A stretch of 64,000 bases of DNA from Pelomyxa schiedti (taxonomy: Eukaryota; Evosea; Pelobiontida; Pelomyxidae), in NCBI GenBank assembly GCA_020536535.1, contig JAHLWZ010000860.1, positions 1 through 64,000 on the forward strand, given 5' to 3'. The notes under the pieces were generated by a model, which had not been told where the DNA came from, searched no databases, and was given only the letters and a program-made list of their open reading frames with translations. Numbering within the stretch: position 1 is the first letter of the stretch; every line of letters starts with the position of its first letter. The position numbers and the translations under genes are program-made. This document shows positions 11,640 to 23,663 of this stretch, piece after piece.

Positions 11640-12027
11640 CTATGAGACGAGAGCACAAATTAGGGAAACACACCATGAAGGATGATAAATAACAAGTGTT
11701 TGATTTCCGGTTACTACAGGGAATTAGATGGAACGAGATTAACATGGCGCCTGAATACCTTTTGAAGGAACAAAGCTTTTGGGCAGTGTATCTTCCGGAA
11801 ATTTACCGTTAACCTTACAATTAATTAATAAGTTTAAATATCATATTGAAATACACACTGAAGCTAAGTGAAATGTTGATGCTGTTGACAAAAAAAGCCG
11901 AAGGGAGGAGAGAACTTTTTCATCATTCTAAGGAATATGGGAATCATTGCCATTGTAGTTTTGGGTACACACATTACAGGATTCGTCTGCTTGAATTAGA
12001 CCTTGCTGCCTACCTGTTGAACAGTCA
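11640..12027. other. Gap between zinc-finger gene stop and first placed HDAC exon
   Basis: The segment is AT-rich with several short antisense ORFs. An ATG at 12028-12026 (minus) overlaps the TAA stop of the upstream gene, and another ATG starts near 11750. Either could be the deacetylase start, but neither splices to the phase-2 acceptor at 11640 in a way I can defend. A short minus-strand Cys pair (SCNVCTQNY, near 11970) is open but unassigned. Confidence 0.4.
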
Positions 12028-15000
12028 TTAGCTACAATATTTTGCAAGAGAACAACATTTGGAAACATTGGCCGAGTGTACAAGTGCTTGGTGGCGAAGG
12101 TCATATTTCCTTCTTTTAGATTTTTTTTGTTGTACTGCTTCGGTTAATGACTTCCTCACACTATAACGGGGCGTTGATAAAAAGTTCACATGATAATTAC
12201 AAACCGAGATAAATCTTCATTCAGTTGTTGTTCCTCACGAAGCAGTTGGTCGAGTTCTGGGTTTGGAGATATCGATTTCGAACCTAAGAGGCTGAGGAAG
12301 AAGAATGGAGAGCAATGAAAAGAAAACCTCGGTGTCGAATCAATTGCCGAAGATCACTTTGAGTTTGTTGTGTTTTCACTTTCAAACTTGACGCTGCCCC
12401 CTGAATATTTATATTAAAATACTAATTTTCATTCTGAGGTATACAGCAAGTGTATACGACGACAGGGGAGCATGGCCCTTTTTGAGAGCATTTGCGCCAA
12501 TAGTGATGATGGATTCGAGCTGGATACCGTAAATTGAATGGAAACTGAGTGGCTATGTTACATCACGTAAGGCCGTAGAAAGAGACTCGGGAATAGCACT
12601 CGATATTGCTGGTAGGTGTCTGTTCAACTCATTTGCACTGTCAAGTATCCTAGAAATTTCTGCCTTGGCAGCTTCATCTGTTCCAGTTCTTGAACGCTGA
12701 GCATATTCACTAATGTCCATCACAAAAAAAAAGTCAAGGGAAACTATGTAACCATAAGGTCTTATTGGCACTCTCCCAGTAGCTATGAAGGGCATCCAGT
12801 TTTCCTACAGCTGTGGTTCTTAGAAAACTCAACTGGGAAGATATCACTCACGCAATACGGATGAACTCGCAGTAAATTCCCTTGTCTTTCTTCTTCCAGA
12901 TAGCTGTGAGACACCATGAGAAACACTACATTTCACTTGACTTAAATTACCAAATCGGAAAGAAAATTGGATCTCTCTCTCGGTTTTGTACTAGTCATTG
13001 CCTCGCACACCCAGCACGTCCAATGTGATGATTGCTTAATTTCATCAAAGCTAGATTATATTTTCTTAGAATCAGTCTATTGATTTTCTGTGATACCTGA
13101 TAAATGAACAGGGGGAATGTGTATTTGGATTCGACAAATTATCGATGCAAGACCTACAAAAACTGAAGGAACACTGCAATTCCGAACAGTGAACAAGTTC
13201 CTGGAGTTCCCAATCAACATAAGTGAAAACAACACCTATTCACACGAACTGAGGAGCTGAGTAATCCTGCGCAAATCCCACAGCACGAATCTTTGTTGCC
13301 ATCTTCAATAAGGAGTATCTAAGGGAGAGATGGGAAACTGTACTGTAGCGTTGACTATATCAATAGAACCTGTTTTGTTGTGGCAGCTTCTTTTAATCGG
13401 GATTCAACATGGGACATATGTGTTTTACAAGTATAAACCATAAAAGGACGAACGAGCCAGAGAGTTCTGTCAGCTTTATGAATCTCATCAGGTAACACCT
13501 ATTTAGTGGTAATTTTGTAACCACAGAAGGATGAGAGTATTTACTGTTGACCAACACATGCGAAGGTCTTCTTTTCCTTTCCGTTTAGAAGGTTTAGCTG
13601 AATGTTGTTTTATGAATAAAAGGTCAGGTATAAATGTGTTTACCTGCATCGTCTTCGGTCCTTCCTGAAATAGGTGGACTGGTCGCTTTTGTAGAGGGGA
13701 TCGGAGCACTGGAATTCACGAGTACAGTAGTAGAACTTGCAAGAGAGCTACCCGTTTTCCTCATTGTTCTCTTTGAGACATTAGAAAGAAAAAGAGAGAG
13801 GTAAAATGCACTTTTCTTGTGTGAGCTGAAGGTGGCTGATCAAATTCCGAAAAAATGATTTGTGAAGGATCTACATCCATGTGTACGCGTTTCTTTGCCT
13901 GAACTTGCACTAAAGGTGGGCTGGGTTGCAGTGGTGGAGAAATCTGAGCTTGAATCGATTCAATTGGCGGTGATTGACTCGTAACTTTTTGTTGACTTGG
14001 CGAGGGTAATGATTGGGGAGGTGATTGTTGTGAGGATTCAACCAATTTAGATTGCTCCAATTGCAGAACTTGGTCTGATTGACCTGGAGATGCTTGCTGA
14101 TTGAAAGGTGACTGATTCGGGGACACATTGGACTGACTTAAATTTGGTTTTTGGTTGAGAGTGCACTGGCCTGTAGATGATTGTGCTAAATGAACATTAG
14201 GGACTTGCTGTGGTGAAACTTGTTGATGTGGGGGTGAGGACTGTGGCGCAATCATCGGGCCAAACTGCTTGGGCGCAGGGCCCTCGTTCTGGCTGGTGGA
14301 CTGAATGTCCACAGTCTCGCCGAAAGTGGGACTCACTTCAGTGTTATTTTGCTTCTCGTTTTCTTTTGGTTTAATTGCCATGAACGGAACAGTGACTACA
14401 GTACCGCGAGAATTGTTTCGAGGAGTACTGGACTGCGAAGGTACTATGAGGGGTGTGCTTCCCTTGGCACCTCCATGTGACATTGAATCAACATTGAACA
14501 CAACATTGTTTTCTACAGAAGGTCTTTCCTCTTTTGCAATAGACACACTATTGTCATCTATAGAAGGTCTTTCCTCTTTGGCAATAAACACAACATTTTG
14601 CATACTTCGAGAGTCATTCATAATATCATCCAAATCCTGTGATTCCATCCGTATAGTTTCACATGGACTGGGGGATGACGCTGCATTCAGATTTTCACCC
14701 CTCAGCACAACATGGATTGTGGGGGTGTTATGCTCAGGCAATTCCCATTCACTGGTATTCTGTTCACAAAAAACAACAGTTTTGCTGCTTGAACTGTCTA
14801 GTCCTGGTTCTGAGCTTGCGGGCTCCTGAGAGTACATCTTGGGGTAGACCTCAGTATCTATATCCAAATCGTTCTTATCTATTTCATCAGTGCCCTCGTT
14901 CGCATTGTCACAAGCATCTACCGTGTCCCCCTCCTCCCTCTCACCATCGGTACTGCTGTCCAAGCGGTCGTTTTCGTGCTCTTCCTCTCCCTCCTCCTCC

Positions 15001-15705
15001 CCTTCCCCCTCCCCTTTGTAGCTGTCTCTCTCCGCATCTCGGCCCTTCGCAGCGGCGGTCTCGCTGTCGTCGCTTTCGTCGCGACCGTCGTTCTCGGCCT
15101 TCCTGCTCCCCTCCCTCCCCCTCCTCCTCCTCTCGTCCTGCTCGCTCGCGGACTCCCCCGCGTCCTTGCCGCTGCTGCTGTCGTCCGAGCTGTCTTCCTC
15201 GCGCTGGCGGTGCCGCCTGTCCTTCCTCTTGTTCCTGTGCTTCCTCCCGCCGTGGCGGTGCTCCTTTTCCCTCCCCTGGCGCCCCCTCGCCCGCTCCTTC
15301 TTCCTGCCGTCCTCCTCCTCTTCCTCCTCCTCTGCGTCCTCCTCGTCGTCGTCATCATCATCATCACCTTTTTCTTCTCCCCGCTCCTCGTCCTCCCCGC
15401 CCGAGCCAGCTGCCCTCGCCTGCCCCGGCGAGTCCCCTCCTCCTTCCTCCTCCTGATTCCGGCCTCCCTCCCCGCCAGAGCCCTCTTCTTCTTGCTCCTC
15501 CTTCCTCGACGACCCGCGCTTGCTGGACTTCGCGGTTTGCCCCCTGCCCTCGTCCTCGTCGCCGTCCTCGGGGTCGCGGCCGGCGCCGTGGCCGTGGTGG
15601 TGCCGCCGCCGCCGCCGGTGCCCGCGCCCGTGCGCGTGGCCGTGCCCCCCGTGGCCGTGCCGTCGGTGCTTGCTGCTGTGGGTCTGCTGCTGCTGTTGCA
15701 GCTGT

Positions 15706-15737
<32 letters not shown>

Positions 15738-16103
15738 CTGTTGTTTCTTGGTGCCGGCGCCCCTCTTGTCCCCCTTGTCTCTCCTCGACGACGAAGATTT
15801 GGTGCTGCCGACATCGCTGTCGCTCGAGCTCCCTCCGCTCTCTTCGTCGTTGGACTGTACACCAGCCGAGACCGCCGGGGGCGACGACGACGACCCTTCC
15901 TCCTCGGGGGCCGACGACGCAGACGACGAGGCCGAGGCTGACCCCGTCGTCCCCTCTTCCGCCTCCTCCTGCCCCGACGACTCGCCGGCGCCTCCCTTCC
16001 TCGCGTCCTCGGCCCCTGAGCCTTCGTCGTCGTCGCTGTCTCTGCCGCGCGTGTTGGGTGGCGCAACGCCCCGGCCTGCCTTGCTTGTTGCTCTCCTCTG
16101 CAT
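12028..16103 (-). CDS. Acidic/polyQ nuclear protein with ADD/PHD-type zinc finger
   Basis: Fourteen exons all in phase: 16103-13812, 13770-13644, 13597-13545, 13498-13370, 13318-13250, 13200-13097, 13050-12951, 12903-12852, 12804-12753, 12709-12562, 12519-12445, 12400-12328, 12284-12239, 12160-12028 (about 1,120 residues). Exon 1 is low complexity: acidic, Ser-rich, Arg/Lys-rich, with polyQ and a His-rich stretch, then Gln/Pro-rich. Exons 5-7 assemble a zinc finger, CGIC, then LVHCSELQCSFSFCRSCIDN, then HSPC, then SSHWTCWVCEA. The order CxxC, Cx4C, FCxxC, WxCxxC resembles the ADD finger of ATRX/DNMT3 or a PHD finger, both of which read histone H3 tails. The C-terminal 250 residues are helical and basic. 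A chromatin role is inferred; no catalytic domain is visible. Confidence 0.75.
15684..15752 (-). repeat. Polyglutamine-coding CAG/CAA tract
   Basis: On the coding (minus) strand this is an interrupted CAG/CAA run encoding 15 glutamines, one leucine, then five glutamines. Mixing CAG with CAA makes the tract less prone to slippage than a pure repeat, so it may be maintained for the protein rather than being neutral expansion. Confidence 0.85.
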
Positions 16104-16241
16104 TTGTTTTTGTTTTCTTTTATCTGCGTAGACTTTTTTCTATTTCTATGCTATGGAGGTGCATTCCTGGTCTTTTCCGGTACTCCTAGCGTTACGTGAA
16201 ATCACACAGTGGAATTTCGTGGAGAAAAATTCAAGTCAAGG

Positions 16242-18814
16242 CTAAAATTTGGGTACAGAGGAAGAGGTTGTCCAGTCGTCGAGGGGCATCAGGTGCTGTT
16301 TATCATTTCTGGTGTCTCTGTGGTAGATGTGTTTTGGAAGCCCACGGTGTCTCCCTGAAGTGTTGTGAGGAGCAGTTTAGTTAGGGAGCGGGGCAAGTAC
16401 CCATCAGCATCACCAGCATTAATATGTATTTAGAGAAAGGGCTGACCACGCCGGCGTAGGAATAGAAAACGCCTATTTGAAGTAAGGTTGCTTCTGTTAG
16501 CAGTCAATAGAACCTGGGTAACCCATAGAGAGACCCACTGTGCCATAGGCAGAGGTTACTTCGAACATGATTTTGTAGATATCGGATTTGGCTTGGTCCT
16601 CACTCCCAAGCTCGAAGCAGGAAATGATAAAGACTGCGAGATACAACCACCTGATTAAAAGGCGGTCAAAAAAAAACGGTACTCCTAAAATAGAACTAGA
16701 CGCTCACGTGAAAGGGTGAAGAATGATGGAGCTGACGTATTTTCCCAAAGTACGAAGTTTTGAGGGTGGAGCAACTGATCTTTTTGTCTCTAACTTGATC
16801 TCTTCCTCTCTGTATTTCCTCACATCTAGGAGACAACATCAATTATAAATTATTCTCCCTGCTATTGGCCAGTACATGCAATTGGATAGGCGCTGATGAA
16901 CATAGATTTGATATATCTGTAAAAAAAATTACACTAGAACCACAAGAGAGGTTTGTACATCCACAACAGTGGCTGGCTCAGGGTAGACATATCTAAAATA
17001 ACGTGGAACATCTCAATAAACCCTTAAATTATTTTCTACCTACAACGGAAAATCCCGCAGTTCGGCAATCAACTACGACAAGGTGAGAATGCATGGAGGT
17101 ACATTATAACCGTTTACCAGAAAGAAAGAATGCGTCAAGCCACAGATCAGAAGTGCTCATTAAGCCTTTCATGAAGCACACAAAAGCTATTGTGTCGATC
17201 ACATTCAGTGTACCAAATACGAGCATTAAGATTTTAGTATGTATTCCTGGAAATATATGCAAGGAGCAACGAGTGGGATCAACAAGAATATCTGTGAACT
17301 CATCACTACAGGTGATATCTCTTGTCTCGTACATCTCAAGGGTTGTTGACTCTTTGGAAGCTTTCTTTCATAGACATTCCTCGTCATCCATACTGCAAAT
17401 CGCAAGCCCAAGGGAAGCATAGTATTTCCAGCGCAAATCATCAGTGCCAGGGTTAACAACACAACCCAATCACTCTGAAACGGGATGAGGTTATCCTGGA
17501 AGAGTCCAAATCCAGCCTGATACAAATAAATTTACACCATGAAAGGGAATTTCGTATTATGCACATTATTCCATGAACTAAAGCAATGGAACCCACTCCA
17601 CCACCACGGGTTGATTCCCCGCGAGTCCATGAGCTCCCGCTGTTTAGAGTACGACAGATAAAATCCAAGGATTGTAAAGCATACGAGTTGCAGTCCCCAT
17701 TGATAACATATCTAAAGTGGTGAGTTTGTAGAAGTGCGTGTAAGTAAGGTTACAATGATGAAAATTAGTCGCTTAAGGGCTCGCCGTTCCATATCATAGT
17801 CGTGGAAAAATCCTCCAGAAACTGTTGCTGATGATCTTATTGGTCTAGAAACCAATTTCGTGGTTTCATCGTCATGCTCAGGGGTTATATCCCTGGAACG
17901 CCTGGGGAAAAGCAGTGTTATTTTGTTGTCTACAAGTGATCAGCAACCAACTGTGTGTGGTTGAGCCATATGTTCCGCACTCTAAAGTAGCGTACCACAG
18001 CAACGCTCAGGCATGTGCCTATTGTTACTCCACATAACTGGCAGCAGATAACAAGAACAACCTTGGAGGTGTGACGTGACAATAGACAATATGTAGGGAG
18101 ATGAAAGTACTAGTGACGGCTTTGTCCACGTCGAAATATCAACGGTGGAGAGACCAGTGCAGGTCACGGCAGAAATGGTTTGAAAAATGGCATCTGTGAC
18201 TGATAAACCTAGACATGGATTAGATCGTACAAAGGAATTACCTTACCATTTCCCATCGAATTTTCAAAGATATACAACAAAATTGCTCCAATAATAGCTG
18301 TCGAGAGTATAAATATGACATGCAAGGAGAGAAAGCAAGTCACCCTAGACCCCACTTGCTTCCCCACAGACCGACACCATTCCGGGAACGCATTCCTTCT
18401 GCCGGATACAATTCTCACTGAAGGTGAAGAACGCTTCGAAGCCCTTCTCTGAGATAGCCCACTATTAGAGGAACCGCTATAGTGGAGACTGTCATTTCCA
18501 CTATCATGTCCCTCTCCCACACTCACCACAGGTTGCTTTTCGGCAACTGACGTTTCATCGGCTACGTCATCCCCTCCAGCTTCACTATCACTCTCCGCTT
18601 CTTCTGTAGTCACAATTCCTTTCCTATCCCAAACAGGGGTGAATTCCGTGTTCTCACTAAACGCAGGGAGCTTGTGCGTGCCAGAGGAAAACAGCGGCCT
18701 TTCGAAAGTGGAACTTACAGAGTCCTTCAGCGACGCCGGCAGCGCGACAATAGATCCAGTGGGTGCCTTCGTAGATGTAGTTGTTGTTGTTACAGTGACT
18801 GCGCTTCTATGCAT
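16242..18814 (-). CDS. Trk/HKT-family potassium transporter
   Basis: Starts at the ATG at 18814; exon 1 runs to 18247, the next begins at 18199, and the last ends at the TAG at 16242. The first 165 residues are a Ser/Thr-rich acidic cytoplasmic region. Then come a hydrophobic helix and the four pore segments of the family: AVTCTGLSTVD, the FHCFSSWNN/QAGFGLFQ pair, DCRTAGFSVV, and FEVTSAYGTVGLSMGYPG. The glycine at each filter position is present, as in potassium-conducting Trk/HKT proteins. LVDPTRCSLHIFP and a C-terminal RHRGLPKHI also match fungal Trk. The predicted role is plasma-membrane potassium (or sodium/potassium) uptake. At least nine exons; some internal junctions were chosen by homology and phase. 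Confidence 0.88.
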
Positions 18815-19182
18815 TGGCGCTGTAGAAGACGTCTCCGGACTGACGTCACTGTCCCTGTTGTGTGTCGTGTTGGTTGTTGGTTCAGTTTTTATGGAATAAT
18901 CAAAGGGGAGAAAAAAGTGACAGCGTCAAGAAAAGGGGCCGGGGAATGATGCCTCTGGATGATCATTGTGCGGTTTCGTTTTGTTTCCCGTTATCACAAC
19001 TACTTCGCGAATTCCAGTTTTCACTGATCAGCCGCTCAAGAACCTTCAATTGACTCTGGTATAGGAACAATATCAGGCACCCCCAAGGAATCGCACAGGA
19101 GCAATGCACTGCTTGCAGTCTATTTCGAACCAGACTGGCAGGTTCAATTACAGACTGATTGAACCTTTTCGTCGTCCAAGCG
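18815..19182. promoter_or_regulatory. Divergent promoter region
   Basis: This 368-bp gap separates the potassium transporter (left, minus strand) from the DXO-like gene (right, plus strand), so both promoters should lie here. I see no clear TATA box or shared palindrome. Confidence 0.4.
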
Positions 19183-21184
19183 ATGGGTAAGGGCAAGGGT
19201 GGAGGCCACCACGGCCACAAATCACACGGGAACAACTATGACTCAGAATTGTTTCATGGGCTGGCTTCGCAATATTCCTCCCTTTCTATTTCTTCCAAGG
19301 TTCGGTTCCAACACTTGACCTGGCAACAACACCGCAATTGGTGCTGCACCCCCCTTTGCATCTTTCTCTAAACTGAAACCCCCAAAGGAAAGCAGCAACA
19401 AAGTCGAGTGGAGGGCGTCGTACGTGGGATCTTACAATTGGACCGGCTCGCCGGCAAAGGGATTCATTCCTTCTCTCATCCAAGTTCCCGGCACATTGAG
19501 CGTCATGCGCGATTTGGGCGACGCCCATAAGTCCGCCACCCAGGTTTTCTCAAAACCGGAGCGCTCCAGGTGCAAAAATCTTCACCTGCACTCAAACTGT
19601 AATTCTGAGCTTCACAACTTCACAATGGAACCTGTTCTGGCTGCCTTACACGCGTGGGTGTGCTTCTCTAGAGGAGTTACTGATTAATATGCATATTACT
19701 TAATTTTGGAGTTATTATTTATGTTGTATCACTTATTTCAATAATTTTTAATGATTTCTTTTTGTGCCAAACAAAATTAGCCTGAACAAACCTGTCGATT
19801 TAATGGAATCCCAAGTGATAGCCGATAGACATGTACTGATGAAGCTTTTGCAAAATATCTCCTCCGTACTTGGAAATCCGCACTCGTCTCCAGAACCCGT
19901 TAGAATCGATGCTGAGCGTGTTGGCAATTCCATTTTTCTCTTCCGCCACTCCTCTGGTGATACTGCACTCACTGATGGATTCGTGTTCGAACATGCCGTT
20001 GTTAAAGAAACAGGGCAACTTTCTACCTACTATGGCATTGTGAACGCAACACTGAGTTCAGGGAAGGATTCAATAAAAGTTCTAATGCGGTTTGAGGCAG
20101 ATGCCTGTAAACCAAAGAGTAAGAATAAAAAAAAGAAGCACCCAAAATCTGACACAGAACCTTCTGCAGCACCCTCACCGTCTGATTCAGTTTCGCAGCC
20201 CAGTAGCACATCCAATACTACAACTGCTTCTGGGACTCCATCCGATAACACTTCAACTTCCACTTCGACTTCGACTTCAACTTCCCAGCCCACAGACGAA
20301 ATACCCCATACCACTGATACGGAATCTTCCACATTGTCGCAAGGGGTTGTATCCAGCCAACCAGTACCAGATCAATGTGAACTGAAAGCCGTCGACACCC
20401 AGCAAAGTGAAAAGAAGGATGTGCCACCCTCAATTTCTACTGAACCCCAAGCAACACAACAAGAAGCCATTGTGCAGAAGACACAAGAGGCTTTGGAACC
20501 TCAACAAAGTACAACACTCACATCTACCACGCAAGGTAGTGGTGCCGCATTGGAGACAATGCAGCCACCTTCACCCCAACCAACTTCCGCAGCGCAGCAG
20601 ACAGCCTCAGCTGAAGTTGCCTCAACACCGCCACAACCAGCTCCCACCAAGCCGGGAGCATCAGAACAAGCTCCAGACGAAAGCACCGCAGTGTGGTGCC
20701 CTGGCAGCACCCTCCGGGTTCAGCTATTGCAGCGGGAACACATAGACCTGAACCGAATAGTCGAAATCAAGTCATCCCGCTCCGATGTGAACTCCAACCC
20801 AAGATGGAAATCCCGAGTGGCAGGCCAGGTCTTCCTATCAAAGACGGAGCATGTATTTGTTGGGCTTTTCTCACACCGTTTGCCTCCCTTACCTTCCCCC
20901 GTTTTCTTCCCACTAACTAACTCCAACCCTCAGGCGTGGGATATTTCCTCTCCTGTGAATACATGCCAATTGAAGACCTATGTCCCGGTAAAAAAGCCGA
21001 TGGCCTGGTAGATAAATCGGCTCTTGCCGCTCTCGGTGCTCTGTTCCATAACCTCCCTTCCCACCTAGAACCACAGACACCCTATTCCTTGATATTCTTC
21101 CCACATGAGAGGTCCTTCCGCCTCTACAGACGCTTCACTAAGGACAGACCAATCCCACCAGAACAAATGATAAGTGGTGAATAA
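19183..21184 (+). CDS. DXO/Rai1-like RNA 5'-end decapping nuclease
   Basis: Four exons: 19183-19299, 19388-19659, 19781-20877, 20934-21184 (about 578 residues). Family blocks are IPSLIQVPGTL, MEPVLAALHAW, then PVDLMESQVIADRHVLMKLL, then VRIDAERVGNSIFLFRH. These parallel the DXO stretch around VDLVTDR...LLRKLL and RI.AE.VGNT. The metal-binding pieces are RFEADAC (ExD motif) and IVEIKSSR (ExK motif), followed by WKSRVAGQVFLSKTEHVFVG. DXO/Rai1 proteins remove incomplete or non-canonical caps, including NAD caps, from RNA 5' ends. Between RFEADAC and the ExK motif lies an insertion of about 210 residues rich in Ser, Thr, Pro and Gln, starting with a lysine cluster (KPKSKNKKKKHPK). The insertion splits the catalytic core. 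Confidence 0.78.
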
Positions 21185-21280
21185 AAAAAAAAAAAAGGCA
21201 TTCCTCTTATTGTTTGTTGGGTACAAACCTTTTACATGTTTTTGGTGTGGTGGGGTGTTGCTGGTGGCTGGTTCTTTTTT

Positions 21281-23510
21281 TTAAAAGATAAAAGGAATGG
21301 CGCGGCGGATGAAGAGCCAGAGTGCCAGCAGAAGAACAACAATGCAACAGTATTCGCATATCAGAGGCCAGCGGTTGTAGGGTTTGCTTACAGGTTGTCC
21401 AGCACCACCGCCTTTGCTGCTGGCCTCATTCTTGGGCTGTGTGAATTTGAAAGTTATCATCTGTGCCCTGCAGACAAGCATATATGGTTTGTTCCATCCT
21501 TCGAGCGACATTTCTACAACTTCTGCACCTGCTAACCAAGTATCTATGTTGGTGTTATCCCACACCCGGAAAAATGGACTCCTGTCCAAATCCAGTGTAA
21601 CTATGCCATTCGTTCCTGCGGCATGTATTGATTTAAGGGCTTCCTTGTGGTGCTCTTTAATAAATCCACAAGCCAGATTTCTTGCCTTTTACAAGTTTAC
21701 ATCGAACGTGGAAGATAGGGTACACACCCTTTCAATCTTTTGAGCTGCTGGTAGCCTTTTGCAGATTAATTTGTGGTGTTGCCAATCAAGTTTCTGGCAC
21801 TCCTTCCTGTGTTGAATTTAATTTGAATTTATAGTGTATGTTCTATACCCGCAATATGTCGCAATTTTGCAAGCACTGCACCGTTTCATTGGGGTAGTTG
21901 CAGTGCAGTTAGGGCGACTGCAGAACCTCATGGTCGCTCCACGCACCATGTCAATTTGAAGTCCATGCTCTAATTTCAAGAGCACAAGAGAGACATATGG
22001 GGATACTTTACGAAGTGGGGAAAGTATTTCTTTGGCGTGGCAGGCAACAAGCTTTTTTTGAAGGCGCCTGTCCTGTGGGATGTCAGGAACTCTTTCTTTA
22101 TTTTGTCTTATAACCTTGAGAAGCTTCCAGGTGAGCAAGGAAAGACACCCTTCAGCACGAGCACAAGTCTCAGGAGGACCATTTTCGATGAGATGGGCAG
22201 TAGCTTTGAGTAACTTGCTCGAGTTAATTACGTTGGCAGTTTTGGTAAATCACACCGGTTCAGAGACTTTGTGAAACCCATCCTTGGGGTCATTTACCAT
22301 TGCGAAATAGAATGCTAAAGCAGAGTCATCTCCCTGCTCGATAAATGGGACTGCGGCATCAAGAGCCTCTGCTTTCAGTAGAACCTGTCTAACATCTTTT
22401 CCATATGTGGCATCATCCTGTTTTTTTCCCCCGCGTTTGTATTTCCCTTAGTGGGAGAAAATCGAGGGTACCATTCCAGATACAAAGAGGCATAAAATTG
22501 GATGTGCAGCAGGAGAAGATTCTCTTAGCATAGTTACAAGTGATAACCAAAATTCTGGACTTGAATTTTGAACTAATTTTGAGGCGCCATTGGAATGGCC
22601 AGTTATTGCATAAGCCTAAATAAAATAAGAATCGAGTGTAGAATGTCAAAGGAAAGTACAAGATGCACTGCATGCGTAGATATCTCTTTGCGTTTATGTG
22701 TTAAATGATTCAGAGCCAGAATAGAGAGTGTTTCAAGATTTAAAAATGGTAGACTTTGATCCTGTGAAGTGGTTAACTAATATTGTAGAAATAAAAAAAA
22801 GAACCTTAAGAACAGTCAATAATATAAAAAGAAGAAATAAACAACACTCCATGGCTATAAATGCTGCTGCTTGACCCAAATCTGGTGGAAATGGTGCCAC
22901 GCTGGAAGTAGGGGGTATTTTAAATCCCCACCGTTCCGTCATGAGTAGTATATTTCTAAGCAATTCTAATGACACAACTTGCTTGGAGAATATCAAATAA
23001 GAACATTGCCAATAGGTTACAAACATTTCTTGTGGTACTAAAGGAGCACAATTTGCGCAAGACTGACAGGGTGAACACACCCCCAATGAATCCATTTTGA
23101 GAGAGTTTGCATGCATTACATAAACCTTGGTTTACAAGTTCACTGCATTGAATTGAGTGGAAGTACGTATTTCTATAAAGTTGTTTTGTTTTTCATACAT
23201 GCAATTAGGTTCAGAGTCACACAGTTCGTCCAACATCTGTGATGAAAGGGCTGTAAGAGCGGCCACATAATAGAGGAAAAGTGCATTGTAGCACCACAAA
23301 AAGAGCGGGGAAAAAAGGACCACGAACCCGCCAAGATCCCACATCACCCCCAGCAGCTTTGCGTAACACAGTGTCAACACGGATCTTGGTTTTACCACCG
23401 GTGCACCGTTGCCCATTGCCCTCCGCACTCCCACAAGATAAACACGCGAAACCGCCACTTCTGGGAGTAAGAATGGACGTGGCAGTAGATCTGGTGACAG
23501 TTTGTGACAT
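21281..23510 (-). CDS. MYND zinc-finger protein with C-terminal membrane anchor
   Basis: Helical segments (for example ALDAAVPFIEQGDDSALAFY, then INSSKLLKATAHLIENGP) suggest an armadillo-like fold. They lead to a MYND finger split over two exons, FCSRPNC, CSACKIATYC, then KECQKLDWQHHKLICKRL. The Cys/His spacing fits MYND, a protein-interaction zinc finger. The C-terminal exon ends with hydrophobic ICEYCCIVVLLLALWLFI and a short RRAIPFIF tail, a predicted tail anchor. MYND plus tail anchor suggests a cytosolic adaptor on an organelle surface (inference). The stop at 21281 is firm. The 5' part (22730-23510) has competing frames, with ATG 23510 (MSQTVTRSTATS) the best start, so the N-terminus is provisional. 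Confidence 0.65.
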
Positions 23511-23663
23511 TGTTGCCCTGCCTACCTGTCTACCCCAGAGAACGATTGTTTATTATTTTCCTCCGTTTAAGATCGGAAGCGAAAAATAAATGTAACAATG
23601 CTAAAGACTCGTTGCAGTTTTTAGGATACTGGGGGTGACTGTGCCACCATCCGGTTCTGAAGA

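Noticed and set aside
12205-12240. Longer exon 13 of the zinc-finger gene ending at a GTTTGT donor
   Set aside because: The frame meets TGA just before; the GTGAGG donor at 12238 keeps frame with the next exon.
14663-16189. 508-codon plus-strand ORF rich in Ser/Pro/Arg
   Set aside because: Antisense shadow of the low-complexity first exon of the zinc-finger gene; composition follows from the complementary repeats.
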